Origin: Pseudomonas sp. KBW05
GTDB lineage: Bacteria > Pseudomonadota > Gammaproteobacteria > Pseudomonadales > Pseudomonadaceae
Direction of reading: 5' to 3'
NCBI RefSeq assembly: GCF_003852405.1
Contig: NZ_QAJM01000003.1
Location: 179,160 to 243,159, forward strand
Length of the DNA stretch: 64,000 nt
The notes beneath the pieces are model-generated. The model saw only the letters and a program-made list of their open reading frames with translations, was not told the origin of the DNA and made no database searches. Positions 36,437-45,525 of the stretch are shown one piece after another. Position 1 is the first letter of the stretch. Every line of letters starts with the position of its first letter. Position numbers and translations under genes: made by a program.

Positions 36437-39247
36437 ATGGACGCCACTCGCACCCCCGCCCTCAGCGCTGTCGATAGCCGCGGTTTCAATGTCAGGCAGG
36501 TGCAGTACTGCCGGTTGCCGGGCGCCACACAAAGCCAGTTGCGCATACAGCGCCAACACGTCGACGGCGCCGGGCAGATACTCAGCGAGCACGACCCACG
36601 GCTTGGCACATCACCGAGCCAGACCAACGTGTACAGCCTGAGCGGCGCACGCCTGCTCAGCCGCAATGTCGACGCCGGTTGGCAGCTGCGCTTGCTCGGT
36701 GAAGCCAGGCAGGTGCTGCAAACGTGGGACGAAGGCGCCAGCCACTGGCAAACCGATTTCGACTCACAGCTACGCCCGGTTGCGCGTCACGAGACCGCGC
36801 ACCAGCAACCCCGGCGAACCCTGGAGCGTCTCATCTATGGCGACAGCTCTGCGCAGTCGGCAAGCCACAATCAATGCGGGCGGTTGATTCATCACTACGA
36901 TCCCGGCGGTTTGCTGTCTACATCGGACTTTGCATTGACCGCCGCGCCGCTGAAACAGACGCGCAGCTTTGCACTCAGCCTGACACCTGTGGACTGGCCC
37001 GCCCACGTGCTGCTTGCGCGTAACGCGCTAGAGCCAACGGCCTATGACACCGCCTGGCGCTACAACGCGCTAGGCGAAACGCTGCTGCAGACCGATGCAA
37101 AAGGTCATCGCCAGTTGTCTGCCATTGACGTCGCGGGGCAACTCAAGGCTTTGTCCCTGCAACTCAAGCATGCCTCGGCAGCGCAACTGATCGTGGATAA
37201 CCTGCACTACAGCGCGACCGGTAGACAGCTGGGATACACCACCGGCAATGGCGTCGTCAGCCAGTTCGACTTCGACCCGGTAGACGGCCGCCTTGCGCGC
37301 ATCCTGGCAATGAAGGATAAACTCGTGCGCCAGCACACGCTGTATCACTACGACCCCGTGGGCAACCTGACCTCGCTGACGGATAAGCTGCAAGCGACCC
37401 ACTACGCAGCCAACCACCGGGCAGACAACACTCGACACTTTACCTACGACAGCCTCAACCAACTGATCAGCGCCACCGGCGTTGAAGCCCCTGGAGCCAC
37501 CACCCACCCACAGCTCCCAGGGCTGATTACGCCGATTGATCTCAGCCGGCGCAGCGCGTATACCCAGCACTACACCTACGACGACGGTGGCAACCTCACC
37601 AAGCTGGTGCACACCAGCCCCATCCCTGGCCAAGGCCATACGCGGGTCATGGCGGTTGATCCCTCAAGCAATCGTGTACTGCGTTGGAGCCAAGGTGACG
37701 ACGCCGTCCAGACGTTCCCGATGACCTACGACGCCAGCGGCAACCTGCACGTGCTGCAACCCGGTGCGCAGCCGTTGACCTGGAACCCGCGGGATCAGTT
37801 GGAGCGCGTGGTCATGCTGCACCGTGGGGACGACGAGGATGATTTCGAGCACTTCAACTACGCAGCCGATGGCAACCGGATACGCAAATGGCAGAGCACC
37901 CGAGCTGCGTCAATTACCCACATACACAAGGCGCATTACCTGCCCGGTCTCACCCTTCACACCGACGATGGCCGTGAGGAGCGGCACGTGATCAGCCTTC
38001 AAGCCGGACTGTGCCAGGTGCATTGCCTGCATTGGCCTGAAGGCGCACCTGCCGGTATTGAGCAAGACACGCTGCGCTTTTGCCTGTCGGACCATCAACA
38101 ATCCTGCCTGACGGAACTTGACGGTGACGGCCAACTGCTCAGCCACGAAGACTATTACCCTTATGGCGGCACGGCCTGCCAGGCGGCGCGCTCGCAGGTC
38201 CATGCCCACTACAAGACCCTGCGCTACAGTGGCAAGGAGCGTGATAGCTGCGGCCTTTATTACTACGGCGCACGTTATTACGCCCCCTGGCTGCTGCGTT
38301 GGATCAGCGCGGACCCCACGGGCACCGCTGACGGCCTCAACCTTTACTGCATGGCACATAACAGCCCGGTCACCAAGGTCGACAGCCAAGGTCTGAATGC
38401 GGAAATCGCGTACTTGATCGCCGGTGTCTCCCTAGTGGCAGCGGCAGTTGCGGCAGCCGCTTCCTACTTCAGAGGAGCAACGCCTGCACCAGCGCCTGCA
38501 CCGAAACCTCTACCGTCGGGTATCGATCTGCACCCGACGGAACAGACACGACTACAGGATTTCAACAAACAGGTGCCACACGGGCAACCGCTGGAGGTGA
38601 GAAAACTCAACGACGGAGCCGTGTGGGCCTACGTACCGAAAAACCTCCAGCACGCGACTGACCTGTCCAACGCCAGTGACATCAACCTGCAGAAACAAAT
38701 TGCCAAGGGTGTGTTTCCCTCAATCAAACTGCGCGACGCACCTCCCACCGCAGCGCCAGCCAAAAAAACCGTCGCACCGACGGCCTACTCCCCCTTCGAA
38801 GTGGCGGCGACAACCAAGGTTTCCGGCAAGAAAGCCAGCCGGGTGGCCGCCGCGGAAGAAGTCGTGCAACCCATCGCTGCGACAGCCTCCGCCAGACAAC
38901 GAGGCGCCACGATAGATGCCGAACACTTTTTCAGCAGCCGCCACTTTCTCGAATGGGATACCACCCAACAAGAAAAAATTCGTGGTGTTCTTGAGGAGTT
39001 CAGCGCCTCGCTATCTGCCGCCAATTACCATAAATACACTCACGATACCGAGCAGGATCAGAACATTCCCTATCAAATGGGCAAGCCACGCACTCTGCGC
39101 GAAATCCACACCCTCGACGTGACCTCCTTTGAAGGCACAGCCGGAGGGCGTGGAGACTGGCGACTGGTGCTGTACCAGATCAATGGCACGTTCTACCCGC
39201 AGCGCATGGATCGCCATCGCGATATCGTCGCCAGGGCAAGGAGGTAG
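36437..39247 (+). CDS. tccC: Tc toxin C component 1 (TccC-like RHS protein) with RelE/ParE-like C-terminal tail
   Basis: TcC completes the cocoon and carries the cytotoxic enzyme in its hypervariable C-terminus. The 936-residue protein has an RHS/YD-repeat core (about 1-650) ending in the self-cleavage region: RYSGKERD (596-603), YYGARYYAPWLLRW (609-622), DPTGTADGLNLY (626-637). The tail from about residue 655 starts with a hydrophobic Ala-rich stretch and an Ala/Pro-rich linker. Its last 55 residues read GKPRTLRE (882-889), then GDWRLVLYQI (906-915) and HRDI (927-930). This resembles the GK-R-REL / GDYRVIY / HR pattern of RelE/ParE-superfamily RNases and gyrase toxins; that is inference without an alignment. 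The start four bases after tcaC begins MDATRTPALSAVDSRG. Confidence 0.9.
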   Translation: MDATRTPALSAVDSRGFNVRQVQYCRLPGATQSQLRIQRQHVDGAGQILSEHDPRLGTSPSQTNVYSLSGARLLSRNVDAGWQLRLLGEARQVLQTWDEGASHWQTDFDSQLRPVARHETAHQQPRRTLERLIYGDSSAQSASHNQCGRLIHHYDPGGLLSTSDFALTAAPLKQTRSFALSLTPVDWPAHVLLARNALEPTAYDTAWRYNALGETLLQTDAKGHRQLSAIDVAGQLKALSLQLKHASAAQLIVDNLHYSATGRQLGYTTGNGVVSQFDFDPVDGRLARILAMKDKLVRQHTLYHYDPVGNLTSLTDKLQATHYAANHRADNTRHFTYDSLNQLISATGVEAPGATTHPQLPGLITPIDLSRRSAYTQHYTYDDGGNLTKLVHTSPIPGQGHTRVMAVDPSSNRVLRWSQGDDAVQTFPMTYDASGNLHVLQPGAQPLTWNPRDQLERVVMLHRGDDEDDFEHFNYAADGNRIRKWQSTRAASITHIHKAHYLPGLTLHTDDGREERHVISLQAGLCQVHCLHWPEGAPAGIEQDTLRFCLSDHQQSCLTELDGDGQLLSHEDYYPYGGTACQAARSQVHAHYKTLRYSGKERDSCGLYYYGARYYAPWLLRWISADPTGTADGLNLYCMAHNSPVTKVDSQGLNAEIAYLIAGVSLVAAAVAAAASYFRGATPAPAPAPKPLPSGIDLHPTEQTRLQDFNKQVPHGQPLEVRKLNDGAVWAYVPKNLQHATDLSNASDINLQKQIAKGVFPSIKLRDAPPTAAPAKKTVAPTAYSPFEVAATTKVSGKKASRVAAAEEVVQPIAATASARQRGATIDAEHFFSSRHFLEWDTTQQEKIRGVLEEFSASLSAANYHKYTHDTEQDQNIPYQMGKPRTLREIHTLDVTSFEGTAGGRGDWRLVLYQINGTFYPQRMDRHRDIVARARR

Positions 39248-39250
39248 GCC

Positions 39251-42094
39251 ATGGTAAACAGCGCCGACCGACACACGCCGACCCTGACCGCTACCGACGC
39301 CAGGGGCTTGGCCGTGCGGCAAGTCAACTATCTGCGCGTCGACGCCAGGCAATTGCCCACAGCCCATATCCAGCGTCAGGAATACAGCCCTGATGGCTTG
39401 CTGGTCAGGCAGTGGGATGCACGGCCCGGCAAACCCAGGCCTGACCTGGAGCGCACCCACGGCCTCTCGGGAGTGCCACTACTCTCCTGGCACAGTGACG
39501 CCGGTTGGCGCATGGAGCTCTATGGCGAGGCCGGGCAGGTTCTGCGGCGCTGGGACCAGCGAGGCGGCCGGCAAACGATTGAATACGACCGCCAACTGCG
39601 AACCGTCGCCCGCCATGAACAAGGCAGCACGCAAACTGCCCGTTTGACTGTCGAACGTTTGGTCTATGGCGACAACTCGGCACAGAACGCCCTGCATAAC
39701 CGGTGCGGCCAATTGATCAGGCATCTCGATCCGGCAGGCAGCCTGGAAATCCTTGACTATGGTTTGGGCGGCGCCCCGTTACATGAGACGCGCAGATACC
39801 TCAAGACGCTGGACTTGCCGAATTGGCCAGACCTGCCCGAAGCCCAGAAATCGCTGCTTGAGCCGACCTTTTTTGAAACCCGGTGGGCGTACACCGCCAC
39901 CGGTGATCAGAGCCGCCAGACCGACGCTCGCCAACATCAGCAGTGTTTTACATTCGATGTCGCCGGGCAACTGGAGTGCATTCAACTCGTGATAAGTGGC
40001 TCAGCGCCGCAAACTGTCCTGGAACAACTCGACTACCTCGCCGACGGGCAACTGCAAAAGCACAAGGCCGGCAACGGGGTCATCAGCAGCTGGGCCTTCG
40101 ACACAGCCAACGGGCGACTTATCGAACAAACGGCAGCGAAGGGCACAACGCGGTACCAACACCTGAGCTACAGCTATGACCCGGTGGGCAATGTAACCCG
40201 AATCACTGACGCGAGCCGCGCCACCGAATACTTTTCGGGCCAGCGCATTGAGCCTACGCGTACGTTTTCATACAACTCACGCTACCAACTGATCCGCGCC
40301 ACCGGCTACGAATCAGCGGCAGCCAGTACCCACCCCGACCTTCCCGAATGGGCCCCGCTCGACAGCCTCGACCAACTGCGCAACTACACCCAAGTGTATG
40401 AATACGACCTCAGTGAAAACCTCACGAAGCTGGTGCATACCACCGGCATCACCGGCCAGGGCCATACCGTGGCAATGGCTATCGACGCCACCAACAACCG
40501 CTGCCTGACCTGGAGCCAAGGCAACACGGCGCGCAACCGTGCCATGCACTACGACGCCGATGGCAATCTGCTAACGCTGCCTCCCAGCGGAAAAAACCTC
40601 GAATGGAACCCCCGCAACCAGTTGCAAAGCGTCGTCCAGATCAGTCGCACAGGCACAACCGATGATCGCGAGCACTATGCCTACAGCGCACAGGGCAATC
40701 GCCTGCGCAAATGGCAAAGTACGCGCGCCAGCACGGTGGCCCATACCCGTGAAGTTCGCTACTTGCCTGGCCTCGAAATAAAGCGTGTGGATGATCGTGA
40801 GAAATATCACGTGATCAACCTGCACGCCGGTCGTAGCCAGATTCGCTTTCTGCACTGGGTAGAGGACTTGCCCAAGGGCATCGAAAATGACCAGATGCGC
40901 TATTGCCTAGGCGACCAACAGGGCTCGACGGTGCTGGAGCTGGACAGTGCAGCTGGCATCATCAGCAATGAAGGCTACTACCCGTTCGGTGGCACGGCCT
41001 GGTGGGCGGCGACCTCAGAGGTACAAGCCAGCTACAAGACCATTCGCTACTCCAACAAGGAACGTGACGCCAGCGGGCTCTACTACTACGGCGCGCGCTA
41101 TTACGCGCCGTGGATGATGCGCTGGGTCAGCCCCGACCCTGCTGGGACGGTGGACGGGCTTAACCTGTACGCCATGGTGAAAAACAACCCGGTGAGCTAT
41201 ATAGACCCCACCGGCCTGGCAAGAGGCCGCCTGGATTATCTGGACCTTGCGTCGGCGCCCTCCCCGCTGTCAGTCAGGCAGGCTGCGCTCTCATCTGATA
41301 CCTCATTGGCGGACGACTTCGACTCATTTAATACAGCAACCGCGAATATGATGCAGCGTGCCGCCGCGTTTCGCGAAGCAACCCAGGGTACGTCCGGGCA
41401 AGAGAAGAAAAACATCATCGCCAGAGAAGGGCTGAAAAATGAAGACAACCCAGACCTACTCCCGCCAAAGGTAGCGCACGCCGGCTACACCAGTTTAAAA
41501 CATGAACTCGCGGAAAACCTTTTCTTCAACGTGCAAGCCAAGCCCACGAAATTCCCGGGGCTTCGATTTGTTCAAGGCATGAGCGCCAACGAAACGGCAA
41601 CACGCAAAACCATTCGCCAAACCATGCCGATACCTGGCTTCAATGGCGCAAAAGAGCTGCCCGTCACCCTTGAATCAATCATTGATCATATCGAGGTCAC
41701 CGACCTGGACGCGATGGTCACGGGCGTCAAAAAACTCTATGGCCAAACTAAGACCACGATGCACCCGTTTACCGAGCAGCGACTGAGGTCCCACATCCAA
41801 GACAGCAACTTCCGTCTTCCCGCCCATGCGGGTGTGCCTGGAACCCATGCCGAAGTCCTTGCACAAAACAGCCTCTTGCACCGTTTGGACGCTCAGGGCT
41901 CAAGCATCAGCGCTGGGCTGCGCGATACAGCCATGTACACGGTAAGGGTAGAAGCGCCAAACCCTGAGTTCCCGTCATGCGACCACTGCAGCGGGATCGT
42001 CTCACCGCTGATCTACATGCTGACTGACCGGACACAGGCCAATCGAATGGCGCAATTGCCCATTGCGCCATTACGCCGCAGACGTTCAATTTGA
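39251..42094 (+). CDS. tccC: Tc toxin C component 2 (TccC-like RHS protein) with putative deaminase tail
   Basis: A second TcC gene, three bases after the first, 947 residues. The RHS core resembles that of its neighbour and ends with RYSNKERD (599-606), YYGARYYAPWMMRW (612-625) and DPAGTVDGLNLYAM (629-642). The tail from about residue 657 is unrelated to the first TcC tail. It contains GVPGTHAEVLAQN with His866-Ala-Glu868, then 41 residues later Cys910-x-x-Cys913 in FPSCDHCSG. HAE plus CxxC is the zinc-binding and catalytic signature of the nucleotide/nucleic-acid deaminase superfamily (YwqJ-like toxins). The C-terminal end is basic (LRRRRSI). Which substrate it deaminates is unknown. As a Tc cargo it would be injected into eukaryotic cells. 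Confidence 0.92.
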   Translation: MVNSADRHTPTLTATDARGLAVRQVNYLRVDARQLPTAHIQRQEYSPDGLLVRQWDARPGKPRPDLERTHGLSGVPLLSWHSDAGWRMELYGEAGQVLRRWDQRGGRQTIEYDRQLRTVARHEQGSTQTARLTVERLVYGDNSAQNALHNRCGQLIRHLDPAGSLEILDYGLGGAPLHETRRYLKTLDLPNWPDLPEAQKSLLEPTFFETRWAYTATGDQSRQTDARQHQQCFTFDVAGQLECIQLVISGSAPQTVLEQLDYLADGQLQKHKAGNGVISSWAFDTANGRLIEQTAAKGTTRYQHLSYSYDPVGNVTRITDASRATEYFSGQRIEPTRTFSYNSRYQLIRATGYESAAASTHPDLPEWAPLDSLDQLRNYTQVYEYDLSENLTKLVHTTGITGQGHTVAMAIDATNNRCLTWSQGNTARNRAMHYDADGNLLTLPPSGKNLEWNPRNQLQSVVQISRTGTTDDREHYAYSAQGNRLRKWQSTRASTVAHTREVRYLPGLEIKRVDDREKYHVINLHAGRSQIRFLHWVEDLPKGIENDQMRYCLGDQQGSTVLELDSAAGIISNEGYYPFGGTAWWAATSEVQASYKTIRYSNKERDASGLYYYGARYYAPWMMRWVSPDPAGTVDGLNLYAMVKNNPVSYIDPTGLARGRLDYLDLASAPSPLSVRQAALSSDTSLADDFDSFNTATANMMQRAAAFREATQGTSGQEKKNIIAREGLKNEDNPDLLPPKVAHAGYTSLKHELAENLFFNVQAKPTKFPGLRFVQGMSANETATRKTIRQTMPIPGFNGAKELPVTLESIIDHIEVTDLDAMVTGVKKLYGQTKTTMHPFTEQRLRSHIQDSNFRLPAHAGVPGTHAEVLAQNSLLHRLDAQGSSISAGLRDTAMYTVRVEAPNPEFPSCDHCSGIVSPLIYMLTDRTQANRMAQLPIAPLRRRRSI

Positions 42095-42115
42095 CGTGAT
42101 GCCGGATGCCGTCCA

Positions 42116-42160
42116 CATGCTATGGTGCGATCCCCGTTACCACCTGTTTTCCATAGCATG
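42116..42160. promoter_or_regulatory. 10-base inverted repeat overlapping the sensor-kinase start
   Basis: CATGCTATGG (42116-42125) and CCATAGCATG (42151-42160) are perfect inverted repeats with 25 bases between; the right arm contains the predicted start codon of the kinase gene. No T-tract follows. It may be an operator or an mRNA structure that occludes the start. It also occupies most of the 63-base gap after the Tc operon. Confidence 0.45.
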
Positions 42161-43933
42161 ATGCCGACATCCCGCACGCTGCGCCTGATGCTGTACACCT
42201 TGCTGATCGTCGCCGGAGCCATCGGTGCGGCGACACTCGCCACCCGCCACGCCGAACGCCAGGCATTGGTAGACGACGCCGCCCGCGCCAATCAGCAACT
42301 CGCGCTGTACGCCAACTCCCTGCACACCCTGATCGAACGCTACCGTGCCCTGCCCGCCGTGCTGGCACTGGACTCGGAAATGATCAATGCGTTGAAAGGC
42401 CCGCTGGATGCCGCTACCCAGGACGTGCTCAACCGCAAGCTGGAGCGCATCAACGGCGCCGCGCAGTCGTCCACCCTGGAGTTGATGGACCGCACCGGCC
42501 TGGCCGTGGCCGCCAGCAACTGGAACCTGCCGAGCAGTTATGTCGGGCACAACTATGCGTTCCGGCCGTATTTCAGCCAAACCCGGAGCCAGGGCACCGG
42601 GCGCTTTTACGCCGTCGGGGTGACCACTGGGGTGCCGGGGTATTTTCTCTCCAGCGCGGTGGTGGATGAACACGAGCAGTTCCTCGGCGCCATGGTGGTC
42701 AAGCTGGAATTCCCCGAGCTGGAACGCGAATGGGCCCAAGGCAACAACCTGCTGTTGGTCAGCGACGCGCGTGGCATCGTGTTTATCGCCAATCAGCCGG
42801 GCTGGCGTTATCGCAACCTGCGGCCGTTGTCGGCCACCGATCTGGCCGAACTCAAGGCCACCCGCCAATACGACAAGAAACAACTGGAGCCCCTGGAGAC
42901 CGAGGCGTTGCAGCGCTTTGACGACAACAGCCACCTGGTGCGCGTCAACGGCCCCGATGGCAAGGCCAACTACATCTGGGAATCCCTGCCGCTGAAAGCC
43001 GAAGGCTGGACCCTGCACCTGCTGCGCAAGCCGCAGTTTGCCTTTGAGGACCAACGCAACGCCGGCCTTGCCGCCGCCGGTTCGTGGTTGGCGCTGGTGT
43101 TCCTCGTGCTGTTCCTCACCCAACGCTGGCGCCTGGCCCGTTTGCGCCAACGCAGCCGCGAAGAGCTTGAGCAACTGGTGGAAGAACGCACACAAGCCCT
43201 GCGTACAGCCCAGGATGGCCTGGTGCAATCGGCCAAGCTGGCGGCATTGGGGCAGATGTCCGCCGCCCTCGCCCATGAGATCAACCAACCGCTGACCGCC
43301 CAACGCATGCAGTTGGCCACCTTGCGCCTGCTGCTCGACCACGGTCGCGTGGACGACGCCTACAAGGCCCTCACCCCGCTGGACGAAATGCTCACGCGCA
43401 TGGCCGCGCTCACCGGCCACCTGAAGACCTTTGCGCGCAAAAGCCCCAGCGGCCTGCGCGAACGCCTGGACCTGGCGATGGTGGTCGATCAGTCCCTGCA
43501 CCTGCTCGACGCACGCCTGCGCGACGAGTCCATCGGCGTGGTGCTCGACCTGGCCCGTCCGGCCTGGGTGCGCGGCGACGCGATCCGCCTGGAACAGGTG
43601 CTGATCAACCTGTTGCGCAATGCCCTCGATGCGATGGCCAACACCCCGCGCAAACGCCTGGAAATTCGCCTGCACGCCGACCAGCAACTGTGGCAACTGA
43701 CCGTCAGCGACAGCGGCGGCGGGATTGCCGAAGAACACCTCAACAGCGTGTTCGACCCGTTCTTCACCACCAAGCCGGTGGGTGACGGCCTGGGCCTGGG
43801 GCTGGCGGTGTCCTACGCCATCGTGCATGAACTCGGCGGACGCCTGATCGCCGGCAACCGTGGTGACGGCGCGGTATTTACCCTGACCTTGCCCATCGCA
43901 CTGGAGACACCCGACCTATGCTTAACGCAGTGA
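42158..43933 (+). CDS. DctB/MifS-type sensor histidine kinase
   Basis: A 591-residue membrane kinase likely sensing a C4/C5 dicarboxylate such as 2-oxoglutarate. A first membrane helix (about 8-28) leads into a periplasmic double-Cache sensor (about 40-285; [28 protein letters not shown]). A second helix near 300-320 and a coiled coil follow, then HisKA with the phospho-acceptor His373 in [10 protein letters not shown]. The ATPase domain has [17 protein letters not shown] and [10 protein letters not shown]. The start is uncertain: ATGs at 42122, 42158 and 42161 all lack a good ribosome-binding site. It overlaps the regulator gene by 16 bases. Proximity to KgtP points to MifS rather than DctB (inference). 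Confidence 0.88.
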   Translation: MMPTSRTLRLMLYTLLIVAGAIGAATLATRHAERQALVDDAARANQQLALYANSLHTLIERYRALPAVLALDSEMINALKGPLDAATQDVLNRKLERINGAAQSSTLELMDRTGLAVAASNWNLPSSYVGHNYAFRPYFSQTRSQGTGRFYAVGVTTGVPGYFLSSAVVDEHEQFLGAMVVKLEFPELEREWAQGNNLLLVSDARGIVFIANQPGWRYRNLRPLSATDLAELKATRQYDKKQLEPLETEALQRFDDNSHLVRVNGPDGKANYIWESLPLKAEGWTLHLLRKPQFAFEDQRNAGLAAAGSWLALVFLVLFLTQRWRLARLRQRSREELEQLVEERTQALRTAQDGLVQSAKLAALGQMSAALAHEINQPLTAQRMQLATLRLLLDHGRVDDAYKALTPLDEMLTRMAALTGHLKTFARKSPSGLRERLDLAMVVDQSLHLLDARLRDESIGVVLDLARPAWVRGDAIRLEQVLINLLRNALDAMANTPRKRLEIRLHADQQLWQLTVSDSGGGIAEEHLNSVFDPFFTTKPVGDGLGLGLAVSYAIVHELGGRLIAGNRGDGAVFTLTLPIALETPDLCLTQ

Positions 43934-45243
43934 TTGTGGTCGATGACGAAGCCAGCATCCGCACGGCCGTCGAACAGTGGTTGAGCCTGTCGGGCTTTGA
44001 CGTGCAGCTGTTCAGTCGCGCCGAAGAATGCCTGGCGCAATTGCCCAGGGACTTTCCCGGGGTGATCCTCAGCGATGTGCGCATGCCCGGCCTCAGCGGC
44101 CTGGAGCTGCTCGCCGAAGTGCAGCGCCGCGACGCCGACTTGCCGGTGATCCTGCTCACCGGTCACGGCGATGTGCCGATGGCGGTGGAAGCCATGCGCG
44201 ACGGCGCCTACGACTTCCTCGAAAAACCCTTCAGCCCCGACGCCCTGCTCAACAGCCTGCGCCGGGCGTTGGACAAGCGCGGGCTGATCCTGGAAAACCG
44301 CCGCCTGCATCAACAGGCCGATCATCGGTCGCAGTTGGACTCGACGCTGCTCGGCGTGTCCCGGGGTTTGCAGAACCTGCGCCGGCAGGTACTGGACCTG
44401 GCGAGCTTGCCGGTCAATGTGCTGATCCGGGGCGAGACCGGCAGCGGCAAGGAACTGGTCGCACGCTGCCTGCATGACTTCGGCCCACGGGCGAAAAAGC
44501 CGTTTGTTGCACTCAACTGCGCGGCGATACCCGAGCAACTGTTTGAAGCCGAGTTGTTCGGCCACGAAAGCGGCGCGTTCACCGGCGCCCAGGGCAAGCG
44601 CATCGGCAAGCTGGAATACGCCCACGGCGGAACGCTGTTCCTCGATGAAATCGAAAGCATGCCCCTGGCCCAGCAGGTCAAACTGCTGCGGGTGTTGCAG
44701 GAGCAGAAACTGGAACGCTTGGGCTCCAACCAGAGCATCCATGTGGACTTGCGCATCATTGCCGCGACCAAGCCCGACCTGCTGGAAGAAGCCCGCGCCG
44801 GGCGTTTTCGCGAAGACCTGGCGTATCGCCTGAACGTCGCACAGTTGCGCCTGCCGCCGTTGCGGGAACGGCGCGAAGATATTCCGCTGCTGTTCGAACA
44901 CTTCGCCCACAGCGCCGGCGAACGCCTGGGCCGCACGGCGCAACCGCTGAGCGGCGCGCAGCTGGGGCGCCTGCTCAGCCATGACTGGCCGGGCAATGTG
45001 CGCGAGCTGGCCAACGTCGCCGAACGTCAGGTGCTGGGGCTGGGCGAGCCGGAGCCGGAAGGGATCGAAGCCGGGCAGTCGCTGGCGGCGCAGCAGGAAG
45101 CGTTTGAAGCGCATTGCTTGAAGGCGGCACTGACGCGGCACAAAGGCGATATCAAGGCGGTGCTGGCGGAGCTGCAACTGCCGCGGCGTACCTTCAATGA
45201 GAAGATGCAGCGGCATGGGTTGGTCAGGGAGATGTTTCTCTAG
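43918..45243 (+). CDS. DctD/MifR-type sigma-54-dependent response regulator
   Basis: A 441-residue NtrC-family activator. The receiver domain has phospho-acceptor Asp53 (ILSDVRMPG) and the downstream EKPF. The AAA+ domain has Walker A GETGSGKE at 172-179, the sigma-54 contact loop GAFTGA at 219-224 and Walker B TLFLDEIE. The C-terminus has a Fis-type helix-turn-helix (about 400-435, ALTRHKGDIKAVLAELQLPRRTFNEKMQ). It forms a two-gene unit with the kinase. The transporter gene 267 bases downstream carries a canonical sigma-54 promoter, so it is the probable target. In P. aeruginosa MifSR with RpoN drives 2-oxoglutarate uptake. Confidence 0.92.
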   Translation: MLNAVIVVDDEASIRTAVEQWLSLSGFDVQLFSRAEECLAQLPRDFPGVILSDVRMPGLSGLELLAEVQRRDADLPVILLTGHGDVPMAVEAMRDGAYDFLEKPFSPDALLNSLRRALDKRGLILENRRLHQQADHRSQLDSTLLGVSRGLQNLRRQVLDLASLPVNVLIRGETGSGKELVARCLHDFGPRAKKPFVALNCAAIPEQLFEAELFGHESGAFTGAQGKRIGKLEYAHGGTLFLDEIESMPLAQQVKLLRVLQEQKLERLGSNQSIHVDLRIIAATKPDLLEEARAGRFREDLAYRLNVAQLRLPPLRERREDIPLLFEHFAHSAGERLGRTAQPLSGAQLGRLLSHDWPGNVRELANVAERQVLGLGEPEPEGIEAGQSLAAQQEAFEAHCLKAALTRHKGDIKAVLAELQLPRRTFNEKMQRHGLVREMFL

Positions 45244-45258
45244 CGACCTTAAGGGCGC

Positions 45259-45343
45259 CTTCGCGAGCAAGCCCGCTCCCACAGTTGACCGAGTTCCAAC
45301 ATAAGAATGCAGTCGAATGTGGGAGCGGGCTTGCTCGCGAAGA
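45259..45343. repeat. REP doublet between the regulator and kgtP
   Basis: Inverted arms at 45259-45283 and 45319-45343 carry the core TGTGGGAGCGGGCTTGCTCGCGA, separated by 35 bases. It directly follows the stop of the sigma-54 activator gene. Confidence 0.9.
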
Positions 45344-45357
45344 GGCCAGCCGCCATA

Positions 45358-45403
45358 AGCGGATTTCCGCTCATCACCCCCAATTCATCAGCAACTTTCC
45401 GCT
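45358..45403 (+). promoter_or_regulatory. Candidate upstream activator sites for kgtP
   Basis: AGCGGATTTCCGCT (45358-45371) is a perfect 6-2-6 inverted repeat. Its half-site TTTCCGCT recurs at 45396-45403, exactly 32 bases (about three helical turns) after the copy at 45364-45371. The pair lies 44-90 bases upstream of the sigma-54 -24 element, as expected for NtrC-family enhancer sites. Confidence 0.45.
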
Positions 45404-45446
45404 CAAAAAAATCCCCCAACCCTTCTAGACCGGGCCCTCCCCCACC

Positions 45447-45463
45447 TGGCACAGCTCCTGCTA
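45447..45463 (+). promoter_or_regulatory. Sigma-54 (RpoN) promoter of kgtP
   Basis: TGGCACAGCTCCTGCTA has the invariant GG (45448-45449) and GC (45460-45461) with the required 10-base spacing, close to the TGGCAC-N5-TTGCA consensus. Transcription would start near 45473, about 50 bases ahead of the transporter start. Confidence 0.75.
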
Positions 45464-45525
45464 TAGCCCCAGCCAGGCTGTGCCCAGGCACGCTCCATAA
45501 AAACAACTAGATGAAGGATCCTTCA

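Noticed and set aside
36437-42094. RHS genes considered as type VI secretion or contact-dependent effectors with immunity genes
   Set aside because: They directly follow TcA and TcB genes, lack PAAR, VgrG or DUF4150 motifs, and no small immunity gene follows either tail. The Tc assignment explains them fully.
42122-42157. Upstream ATG as the sensor-kinase start
   Set aside because: It adds 12 residues without family character or ribosome-binding site, and falls within an inverted repeat; the next ATG precedes the membrane helix directly.
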